The translations under genes were made by a program, and so were the position numbers. 64,000 nt of DNA, taken from assembly GCA_044350805.1 (NCBI GenBank), contig JBILGU010000013.1:1-64000 (forward strand). The letters run 5' to 3'. Within the stretch, counting starts at the first letter, position 1. Each line of letters begins with the position of its first letter. Under the pieces are notes generated by a model that was given only the letters and a program-made list of their open reading frames with translations, was not told where the DNA came from and searched no databases. This DNA comes from UBA6136 sp044350805. Its GTDB lineage: Bacteria > Pseudomonadota > Gammaproteobacteria > Methylococcales > Methylococcaceae. Positions 7,454 through 14,719 of the stretch are shown piece by piece.

Positions 7454-8628
7454 CCCAGTCTTGAATGAAGGTTTAAACGGTAGCGGCGACCGCGCCAGTT
7501 CACTTCGCGACGAATCCAGATTTGGGCATAGATCATTGGCGCAGCAAGCCAAATTATCATAGATCCCCACGCAAATCGCCATGGAATGGGCTGCTTTGAC
7601 ATTCTGAAGTGAAGGTTGTTGATAGTCATGGGTACAGACAGGGCTGTCACCAGTCCCATGAGGCTTACGTTGAGTATGCCGTGATAGAGCCCGAATCCGG
7701 TCGCAATAATTCCGCACCAAAGTGCAATTCCGGTTAAGGCGTGCGGGAGCTTGGTCGTCCAGAACGGTAGTCCAGACATCGAAAAAGCGATCCATCGGAC
7801 CAAAATACCAACAAACTCCTCGAATGAGCAGTCCTGCTGGATGATCGATACGGGTTTGGGAGAAAGGAGATTTCGATATCCTTCCTCAACCATCCGCTTA
7901 CCAAGATACATGTCGTCGACGAGTTGGCCTTCAGCTGTTTCAAGTCCTCCGATGGCTTCAATCGCTTCGCGACGAAGAACCATCATATGTCCCATGATGA
8001 ACGGAAGGGTGCCCTTGGCGCGTTGTGCGGTGGCTAAAGCGGAAGGTTCATAAAGACCATTGACCATCACGGCGTATCCGACGTCGCCGAGCGTGTGTGG
8101 CTTTGCGGAAGAGACGACCGTCGGAAACGCGGATCCTGCTCCATCATCGGCCAAAAGCGTTGCGACCAGTCGACTGAGGTCGCCCGGCGTCTGGCGGATA
8201 TCTGAGTCAACAAAGGCGATTAGAGAGTGGTGGGCGCCGGCCATGGCTTGGATCATGGCATTGAGCTTCCCTGTGCGATTGCGGGGGGGCTGCCCTGAAA
8301 AAAGAATCTTTGCTTCTGCATGAAGTCCTTGAGATGTTCTCTCCTGGATGACATCGCGCACGATACGAACAGCGGGATCCTCGTCATCATCAAAGACAAA
8401 AAGTGTTTCAAGCGCTCCGGGGTAATGATCTTCAAATCCGGCGATCACGTTTTCTCTAAGACCGCTATCAATCCCTTTGATCGGACGAATGACCGTGAGC
8501 GAAGGATAGGTCTTCGGAGGCTCGGGATCGATTTGTTGGCGAATCGCAATACGTTGCATGGCATAGAAGGTCCATACCCACGCGAGAAGGAGTCCTAGGA
8601 TAATTAGGATGGGAATCGTGATAGGCAT
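7450..8628 (-). CDS. HpnI/ceramide glucosyltransferase-like family 2 glycosyltransferase
   Basis: Predicted to transfer a sugar to a membrane lipid at the inner membrane. The 392-residue protein has an N-terminal membrane anchor (IPILIILGLLLAWVWTFYAM), a GT-A domain with FVFDDDEDPAVR, AFVDSDIRQTPGDL and the acceptor/base segment QLVDDMYLGKRM, an RW motif (VGILVRWIAFS), and several hydrophobic C-terminal helices. This is the ceramide-glucosyltransferase/HpnI layout; HpnI adds N-acetylglucosamine to bacteriohopanetetrol. No hopanoid gene is in the window, and the gene lies inside the sterol locus, so a sterol or other polycyclic lipid acceptor is possible. It is followed on the same strand side by a BstC-like TPR gene. 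The substrate is inference. Confidence 0.75.
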   Translation of the reverse strand: MPITIPILIILGLLLAWVWTFYAMQRIAIRQQIDPEPPKTYPSLTVIRPIKGIDSGLRENVIAGFEDHYPGALETLFVFDDDEDPAVRIVRDVIQERTSQGLHAEAKILFSGQPPRNRTGKLNAMIQAMAGAHHSLIAFVDSDIRQTPGDLSRLVATLLADDGAGSAFPTVVSSAKPHTLGDVGYAVMVNGLYEPSALATAQRAKGTLPFIMGHMMVLRREAIEAIGGLETAEGQLVDDMYLGKRMVEEGYRNLLSPKPVSIIQQDCSFEEFVGILVRWIAFSMSGLPFWTTKLPHALTGIALWCGIIATGFGLYHGILNVSLMGLVTALSVPMTINNLHFRMSKQPIPWRFAWGSMIIWLAAPMIYAQIWIRREVNWRGRRYRLNLHSRLG

Positions 8629-8642
8629 GGGAGATCGTTTGC

Positions 8643-9347
8643 TTATTTGCCGATAGCGTTTAGGAACTGATTATAGAAGCCTTGGCTTTCGCCTTTTCCT
8701 TCGCGCGCATTTTTCAAGGAGACTTTCAGCTCCTCCTTGAGCTTCATGTCGGATAAGCGCGACAGGGCTCTGACGGGGGCTTTATCGGCCTTTTCAAGGT
8801 AAGGAAGCGCGGCGGTCGCATCTCCCTCGTCGAGCAGAAAGTCGCCATAAAAATAATTAGTATCCAGTCCGTCGGGATAAAGGCGAATGGCGGTTTCGAG
8901 ATAGCTGCGAGCAACCTTATTGTCACCAAACGAGATTGGCCAACCAGGGAGTCGATAATAGAGGTTCCCCAGGATGACATAGCCACTTCCATCCATGGCA
9001 AGAGGATCCTTCGTCATGGATTGCTGCACAAACTGTCTCGCTTTCTTCACGCGGCCTAAGGCGCTAAATCCACCCTCATTGGCGGCAAGCGAACACTGGA
9101 TAAGGCCGGCAACCAAGTAAGGCTCAGCCGCATCAGGATATCTTTGGATCAGGGTATCCGCCTTCATGCTCAAGGTCTTAAGGATAGCTTCCTGCTGATC
9201 TTGAGGCAGGGTATAGAAGGCTGTCTCCCATTCGTCCTTGACCTCCTGAATGATTTTGAGATCAGAGGCAGGCAAAGCGCTTACATGCGGAGCTAGCGCT
9301 GTACACAGAGCGAGAAAGCCAATTTTGAAGAGTGAGGAAGCGCGCAT
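8643..9347 (-). CDS. Secreted TPR protein, BstC-like paralogue
   Basis: A 234-residue protein with a cleavable signal peptide (FLALCTALAPHVSALPAS) and TPR-like helical repeats. The segment LGNLYYRLPGWPISFGDNK followed by ARSYLETAI matches the equivalent LGMLYLKAPPWPTGIGDGD and ALSLLKESV of the BstC-type lipoprotein at 13073-13870, so the two appear to be paralogues of the TatT/BstC class. Unlike that protein it has no lipobox cysteine and should be soluble in the periplasm. It is 14 bp upstream of the glycosyltransferase on the same strand, suggesting a two-gene unit. A role in periplasmic lipid handling is inferred. Confidence 0.7.
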   Translation of the reverse strand: MRASSLFKIGFLALCTALAPHVSALPASDLKIIQEVKDEWETAFYTLPQDQQEAILKTLSMKADTLIQRYPDAAEPYLVAGLIQCSLAANEGGFSALGRVKKARQFVQQSMTKDPLAMDGSGYVILGNLYYRLPGWPISFGDNKVARSYLETAIRLYPDGLDTNYFYGDFLLDEGDATAALPYLEKADKAPVRALSRLSDMKLKEELKVSLKNAREGKGESQGFYNQFLNAIGK

Positions 9348-9513
9348 GGTATCGGGAGAGGGTAGTGGTCCGATCCAAGCATATTGCTCGACCGAGGTCT
9401 GAGGAGTTAACCCATCAGGATTGTATTTGGTCCATTTTATAATCGTTCCGGCGCTAATGGAATTTACTTACCGTGCATCCGCGAACAAAAGCGGGCTCTG
9501 ATCTAAAGGGCAT

Positions 9514-9540
9514 AAAAAACCCATGCGACGCATGGGTTTT
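9514..9540 (-). terminator. Terminator after smo
   Basis: Arms ACCCATGCG and CGCATGGGT, followed on the minus strand by TTTTTTATG, 20 bp past the smo stop. It ends the bstABC-osc-smo unit and separates it from the TPR/glycosyltransferase pair. Confidence 0.8.
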
Positions 9541-9558
9541 GATGATTGGAACCGACGA

Positions 9559-10986
9559 TCACTTGGCCAGAGCGTTTTGCTCTTGAATCCAGTGTTGAAG
9601 AGCCGTCTGTGGGATGCTCAGACTCTTGTGAGCGAGCTTCAATATGGAAATGAACCAGCGTAGGCCGCTACCTTTCCTGATCTCGCTCGGCAGCAATCGG
9701 AACGCCTGGAGGACCACAATCACAAACTGCATACCCATGGAGACAATGCTGCTGTCGAGGGTGGATAGCAGTGCCAGCGAGTGTGCACGACCCTTCGGAT
9801 TGCTCTTCCAGTATTCGAAGATACACCGATTCAAAAGAACCGATTCAGGCGTATGTGAAAGGAATGCTTCACGGAGCTCTTCGGACAAAGTCCTTCGGGT
9901 CAGTTGAACGCGACCTGCAGCAATAGCGTAATCGCGGAGGGCATGGTCTACGTTAAGCTCATGTTTGATGAGGGCTTCCCGGAGGCTCAGCGCATCTTTG
10001 ACTGCGGTGGTGATTCCTGAAGCAGTCAAGGGATGACAGCAACCGCGAGCATCACCGAGCAACGCAACATTCATCTTGATGTTGCTCTTTGGAACGATCC
10101 GGTAATTTGCCGCTGCCAGAGGCTTATCGATGGCCATGGCCGCTTCAATATCCTCTCGGAACTTCTTGGGGAAGGATTTAAGGTGTTCACGAACTGATTC
10201 CTTGGAATCATCTCCACGAAGCACTTCAAACATGACGCGAGCACGACCTTTTGTCACACTGTAGGCGTAGGAAATGCCCAGGGGATTAAGGAAAATGTTG
10301 CCATGTTCGGCCTTCGGCAAGTGCCGGTCATCAACCTCGACACCCAGCATGCCCGAGTAGCGATGGGTTTCGTGGGAAATTCCAGTCAGCTTTCGAACTT
10401 GTGACATCGGACCGTCTGCGCCAATGATTAGCTTGGCGTTGATTCGGATGTCGCCTGACTCGGTCGAAACCACGGCGCTTGCGGTTTTGCCTTGGGCGTC
10501 GGGCTCAATGGCAATGACGCGGGCGCCCATCCAGACATCTACACCATCGAATGACTTAATCTTTGCAAGAAGGTGTTCCTTCAGCGATTGATGCTCAATC
10601 GCCATTCCCCCATGATCCAGTCCTTCGACTTCGCTGTAGGGGAGCATGATGCTGTCATCGTATTCTGAACCTTCCTTGAACGGGAAAATCGAGAACCCGC
10701 GAATGGGCGATCCGATTTCTGGCTGATCCTCAAGCAGTCCAAGCTGCTTAAGTCCATCAATGCCTGGAGGGTGAATCAACTCACCTGCAAGTCGCCGTCC
10801 GTGGGAGGATTTGGGTTCAATAACGAGTATTTTGAGGCCAAGTGGGGAAAGCGCTGCAGCGGCGGCAGAGCCTGCTACGCCTCCGCCCGCGATCAGGACG
10901 TCAACGTCCATCTGTGTGTTCGCGTTAATTTCCATCATCAATCTGTTTGGACCCTTGGGAGATTGAGTTAGGGCAAGAACAACCAT
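9559..10986 (-). CDS. smo: Squalene monooxygenase (squalene epoxidase)
   Basis: An FAD-dependent enzyme that converts squalene to 2,3-oxidosqualene, the first committed step of sterol synthesis. The protein has the dinucleotide motif GGGVAGSAAAAAL (about residue 33), the epoxidase-type segment GELIHPPGIDGLKQLG, a central ADGPMSQVRKLTG (DG motif) and the FAD ribityl motif GDARGCCHPLTASGITTAV. A hydrophobic C-terminal region probably binds the membrane. The start is uncertain: 10986 gives 475 residues, but ATGs at 10938 or 10935 (MMEINANTQ) put the FAD motif at the usual distance, and neither has a strong ribosome-binding site. It lies directly downstream of osc on the same strand. Confidence 0.88.
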   Translation of the reverse strand: MVVLALTQSPKGPNRLMMEINANTQMDVDVLIAGGGVAGSAAAAALSPLGLKILVIEPKSSHGRRLAGELIHPPGIDGLKQLGLLEDQPEIGSPIRGFSIFPFKEGSEYDDSIMLPYSEVEGLDHGGMAIEHQSLKEHLLAKIKSFDGVDVWMGARVIAIEPDAQGKTASAVVSTESGDIRINAKLIIGADGPMSQVRKLTGISHETHRYSGMLGVEVDDRHLPKAEHGNIFLNPLGISYAYSVTKGRARVMFEVLRGDDSKESVREHLKSFPKKFREDIEAAMAIDKPLAAANYRIVPKSNIKMNVALLGDARGCCHPLTASGITTAVKDALSLREALIKHELNVDHALRDYAIAAGRVQLTRRTLSEELREAFLSHTPESVLLNRCIFEYWKSNPKGRAHSLALLSTLDSSIVSMGMQFVIVVLQAFRLLPSEIRKGSGLRWFISILKLAHKSLSIPQTALQHWIQEQNALAK

Positions 10987-11063
10987 TCCATCGAGGCCCT
11001 ATTATTAGAGCGCCTCGACCATGTTGGCAACAATAATGCAACATTAGTTGCAGCTTGACAACA

Positions 11064-13055
11064 TTAAACCCCTTTTATGATGTGATTATAGCGCGTAATA
11101 GCCCAAACGGGGAAATACGTGTGGTAAAGACGGTAATCGAGCATGGCTGCTCCGAAAAAAACACCATTTACTGATTGGTTCGGCCAGCTACCATCCGGAT
11201 TTTGTTTGCTTAAAAGCCACAGAAGACCGCGCGCAATGGCTGGATCGTTGGCTGGAAGAATCTCCAGGAGGCCTAACAATGCCCAGCTGGTCATGACAAC
11301 CTGAGTTTCGGGTTGTTCTATGTAGCGCTCTTCAAGGCAGCTGGTGTAGTGCTCGCTCCAACCACCATCTGCTCTCTGGTGTGATTTAAGAAATGTTGCA
11401 GCGCGCTGCAGAGCCTCATCGTGAGCGTCAACACCTGCAAGCCGGAGAGATCGGGAAACGTGGAAGGTTGCATAGGTGTAATTGATGCCCCAAAAGCCCT
11501 GCCAGGATCCATCCTGTTTTTGTTGCCCCTTCAGAAGGGCGATGGCACGTTGAGAGACTGCTTCCAGTCGCTCAGGCTCAAATTCAGGGTCGAGATGCCG
11601 AACATGACTGATAGCAGCCAGCGAGGAGGCGGTGCACTCGATGTAAGACAGCTCCGTCATGCATTGCCCGAACATCTCGGAAGGATTGATCAACTCAAGG
11701 AGCTTTCCTGCCCGCCGACGTTCATAAGTTCCAAATCCACCATCGGCATTCTGCCGAGAGAGAATGAATCGAATACCATCCCTCAGTCGCTCTGGCTCAA
11801 GCCGAGGGACAGATGAAAATCCCGGGTGCTCATAGAGGGAAGCGAGTCCACTCAAGGCCTCTGCAGTGCAGTCGCTGACAGGCCAGCGGTGTGCGCCGTC
11901 CGAAAAGCACCACCCTCCCAGGGCGGGATCGCGCCAATAATGCGCGAAGTCCCGGGTTTCCTCGGTCATCTGGGCGTGGTCCAGGAACTGGACTGCCTTG
12001 GTCATGGCAGTAACTATTCGGTTTTCTGGGCTTGAAACTTCCGAAATGGCCTGAAGAACGAAACCGGTATCCCAGGTATTCGACCGGGCGCCCACATATC
12101 GAAGCCCTTCCTTTTCATCCTCCCAGCGCCAGGCTTCGACACCGGCAAGACTCGCTTCAAGTTCGGGATGCGAGGGGTTTTCAATGTACAGCGCCAGAGT
12201 GTTTAAAAGTCCGTTAACTGGCGAAATTCCCTGGTGCCGTGTTGTCGTCTGTTCATATTCGATACGCTCAATGCAGACACGAAGCGCTTTTTCCCGAAGT
12301 TTTTTTCCATGCCAGCGCTCAAAAATGGCTAATCCGTCATAGATCAGACGAAGAACAGGCGTAATCGGAACATAAACGTCCCCTCGGGCCAGTGTATGTC
12401 GGAGCTTTTCAAAGCGAATGTTCTTGTAGGGTGTCGTGTAGAGTTCGCTTTGGAGATCCGCGACCAGGCCCTCAGGAAGCGACGCAACAAAACGTTTTCC
12501 AGAGATATAAGCCAATCCGAGATAAATCAGCCGCGTGTGGCAGTAAAAGCGCCTGGGGTGAAACGGAAGCCACTCGGGGAGGAGAAATAGCTCGGGAGGA
12601 ATCGCATTCAGACCCTTGTATTCATAAAGCCCAAGGATGGCGAGCCAGAATTTTCCCCAGGTGGGGATGCCCTCGACGCCGACCGGTTGCTGATGAAGCC
12701 AGCGTCGTGCTCGCTGCGCCATGGCATCCTTGGAGCTCACATTAAGAAGCCGAAGTGCAACATAGGCGAGGGTGGTAAAAAAGACATATCCAGGAGATTC
12801 GGGATGCATGCCCCATGAACCGTCACTGGCCTGAGTCACTTCAAAGTGCCGCAAGATTTGACGACGATCCTGAGCATCGTAAGGTCGGCCCAAAATGGTT
12901 CTGACGATGACGGCTTGAGCCAGAATCATCGTGCACCAGACCATCTCACCCTCAAAATCGCCCGTTGGTTTTTGCTGATAGAGCAGGTAGTCCAGCGCTC
13001 TCTGTTCAGCCTGGATGAGGTGATCGGTATCGCGCTCGACAGATGTCTCTGACAT
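11064..13055 (-). CDS. osc: Oxidosqualene cyclase (lanosterol-type synthase)
   Basis: Cyclises 2,3-oxidosqualene to a tetracyclic sterol. The catalytic motif is VSDCTAEAL (Asp about residue 394). DCTAE marks oxidosqualene cyclases, whereas squalene-hopene cyclases carry DxDD. Several QW repeats are visible: QNADGGFGTYE, QKQDGSWQGFWG, QRADGGWSEHY and KQNPDGSWPNQS. The C-terminus YHTYFPVWAITRY is typical. At 663 residues it is shorter than eukaryotic enzymes but in the bacterial range. CYP51 and C-4 demethylation genes nearby point to lanosterol rather than cycloartenol as product; this is inferred, since product-determining residues were not aligned. It is 17 bp downstream of bstC. Confidence 0.93.
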   Translation of the reverse strand: MSETSVERDTDHLIQAEQRALDYLLYQQKPTGDFEGEMVWCTMILAQAVIVRTILGRPYDAQDRRQILRHFEVTQASDGSWGMHPESPGYVFFTTLAYVALRLLNVSSKDAMAQRARRWLHQQPVGVEGIPTWGKFWLAILGLYEYKGLNAIPPELFLLPEWLPFHPRRFYCHTRLIYLGLAYISGKRFVASLPEGLVADLQSELYTTPYKNIRFEKLRHTLARGDVYVPITPVLRLIYDGLAIFERWHGKKLREKALRVCIERIEYEQTTTRHQGISPVNGLLNTLALYIENPSHPELEASLAGVEAWRWEDEKEGLRYVGARSNTWDTGFVLQAISEVSSPENRIVTAMTKAVQFLDHAQMTEETRDFAHYWRDPALGGWCFSDGAHRWPVSDCTAEALSGLASLYEHPGFSSVPRLEPERLRDGIRFILSRQNADGGFGTYERRRAGKLLELINPSEMFGQCMTELSYIECTASSLAAISHVRHLDPEFEPERLEAVSQRAIALLKGQQKQDGSWQGFWGINYTYATFHVSRSLRLAGVDAHDEALQRAATFLKSHQRADGGWSEHYTSCLEERYIEQPETQVVMTSWALLGLLEILPANDPAIARGLLWLLSKQNPDGSWPNQSVNGVFFGAAMLDYRLYHTYFPVWAITRYNHIIKGV

Positions 13056-13072
13056 TTGGGTGGTCTGAAAAA

Positions 13073-13870
13073 TTAACGTGGCGCTTTAGCTACTTCGGTG
13101 ATGACGTCGGCAAATTCCTTCTGCCATATCACTCGGTTATTTCCCCAAGGGCCATTTGCAAGAAGAAGCTGTCCTTTCTTGATTTCTGCCTGAGCCTCAG
13201 CGATTTTTTCGTCGACTTCAAACAAGGCTTCAGCATAAAAAAGATGATTGAGAGGATGTTCTCCAAACTGATCGACAGATTCTTTGAGTAACGACAGGGC
13301 TTTGTCCCCATCACCAATTCCGGTAGGCCATGGCGGTGCCTTGAGGTAAAGCATGCCCAGAAGACGGAGGGGTCCCCCTTGATCGACCGATTTGGAGAGC
13401 TTGACCGCAAGCGTGAGCTCATCCTCCAGTCGATGCAGGTTTTCTGCTGCCTGAACGGGGTGATCATTGATGGCAAGCCCCAAATTAGCCGCCAGATAGT
13501 AGTGGACAGCCGCGTCTTGTTTTCCGCCTGCGGCCAGAGAACGCTCGGCCAATTTGACTCCCTCGGCAGCCAATGCCTCGCGGTCAGCGCCGGGGGGTTG
13601 TCTCTCGGCAAGGTGGAGCGCTATCTCAGAGGAAAGTGATGATTTCACGAAGGTCGGTGTCGTTGCATGGCGGGCAACGTTGATGGCGCATTGCAGTTCA
13701 TCGTTCGATGTCATGGCCCCAAGGGTTTCCTGACTCGCTAAGAGAGATTCCTCACTGAGACCGGAGCAGCCTGCTACAGGACCAAACAGAACAATTCGGT
13801 TCGGAAGGGCGCCGCATCCACTCAGGACGAAGGCCAGAAATAGGATGAGAGCATGGACTCTAGCGTGCAT
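13073..13870 (-). CDS. bstC: Sterol transporter TPR lipoprotein BstC
   Basis: A 265-residue lipoprotein: signal peptide ending FLAFVLSGC with lipobox cysteine at about residue 19, then a TPR-like alpha-helical domain (LGMLYLKAPPWPTGIGDGD and LNHLFYAEALFEVDE). In Methylococcus capsulatus BstC is the TPR partner that accepts sterol for the outer membrane, with BstA in the inner membrane and BstB in the periplasm. The gene order bstA-bstB-bstC, immediately upstream of osc and smo, supports this identity. BstB and BstC are separated by only 2 bp, so translation is probably coupled. A close relative lies at 8643-9347. Confidence 0.8.
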   Translation of the reverse strand: MHARVHALILFLAFVLSGCGALPNRIVLFGPVAGCSGLSEESLLASQETLGAMTSNDELQCAINVARHATTPTFVKSSLSSEIALHLAERQPPGADREALAAEGVKLAERSLAAGGKQDAAVHYYLAANLGLAINDHPVQAAENLHRLEDELTLAVKLSKSVDQGGPLRLLGMLYLKAPPWPTGIGDGDKALSLLKESVDQFGEHPLNHLFYAEALFEVDEKIAEAQAEIKKGQLLLANGPWGNNRVIWQKEFADVITEVAKAPR

Positions 13871-13872
13871 GA

Positions 13873-14715
13873 TTATCGGCCCCTGTCCCAGAGGCCAATA
13901 GCAGGCTGGATAGCCGCTTGTGAGGCTGGGACAAACGCGTCGATTGCAAAAAGTTCACACAGCTTCTTTCCATCGGGGTCTTTGCACATATCGCTCAATG
14001 CCTTTGCAAACCGGGTACGATCCTCATTGCTGCTGGCCTCCTGATTTGCGACCAGTCCCATAAGCGGTATCGGCGCGGATGTGAAAACCGAGTCGAGTTC
14101 ATGGGTCAGAGGAAGAGAAGCCAATGCAGCAAACTGCTGGCCGTTCAGTAAAACGGCATCCAGCTCTCCCTTGTCCAGAGCTCTCAGTGCACGGATTGCC
14201 TGCTTACTTGGCTTGAGCGAAAAATCCTTCTGTGGATCCAGTTTTCCTGCAAAGACGATGCGTCGAATAAACTCTGCTTCCTCAAATACGGTGCCTCCGA
14301 CCTGTTTGCCCTTGACCTCATCAAGCGAACCAAAGTGGCCTTTCACTGCGACCAGATGAAATTGCTCGGTTGATGCGCCCCGCATCCTCGGTTGAACTAT
14401 GGGCTCCAGATGCAAGCTCTGACGCTGGTCCAGAAAGATGCCCAGCGAGGTGATTGCAAATGCGGGCTGCTTCTCCTTCAGCAAGGTCTTGCAGCCTTCC
14501 ACGTCGGAAGAAAAAGCGCTGCTGAAAGTATGCGATGGCCATCCCCCCACTTTCTCAACCACACCCAACATGGCCGACATCGCCTTGTTTGCGTCATCCT
14601 CACTGACAGGGCCGCCGGGATAGCAGACGACAACAGGCGATGGTTCTGAAGCAGCAAGGCTGGAAACAAAAATAAATGCCAAGGCTGCGGTGAGCCGATG
14701 TGAAGAAAGGCGCAT
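13873..14715 (-). CDS. bstB: Periplasmic sterol-binding protein BstB
   Basis: A 280-residue secreted protein with a signal peptide (ALAFIFVSSLAASEP) and a two-lobed periplasmic-binding fold of the PhnD/phosphonate-binding type: AFAITSLGIFLDQRQ, LVAVKGHFGSLDEVKGK, KQAIRALRALDKGELDAVL. In Methylococcus BstB is a periplasmic binding protein repurposed to hold 4-methylsterols. It lies 4 bp after bstA and 2 bp before bstC, and no ABC permease or ATPase is nearby, which argues against a nutrient importer. The sterol ligand is inferred from context. Confidence 0.8.
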   Translation of the reverse strand: MRLSSHRLTAALAFIFVSSLAASEPSPVVVCYPGGPVSEDDANKAMSAMLGVVEKVGGWPSHTFSSAFSSDVEGCKTLLKEKQPAFAITSLGIFLDQRQSLHLEPIVQPRMRGASTEQFHLVAVKGHFGSLDEVKGKQVGGTVFEEAEFIRRIVFAGKLDPQKDFSLKPSKQAIRALRALDKGELDAVLLNGQQFAALASLPLTHELDSVFTSAPIPLMGLVANQEASSNEDRTRFAKALSDMCKDPDGKKLCELFAIDAFVPASQAAIQPAIGLWDRGR

Positions 14716-14719
14716 GTGT

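Noticed and set aside
11064..13055. Squalene-hopene cyclase instead of oxidosqualene cyclase
   Set aside because: The catalytic motif is DCTAE, not the DxDD of hopene cyclases, and smo, cyp51 and sdm genes are present.
13873..14715. Phosphonate or phosphite ABC-importer binding protein
   Set aside because: No ABC ATPase or permease is adjacent and the gene is coupled to bstA and bstC.
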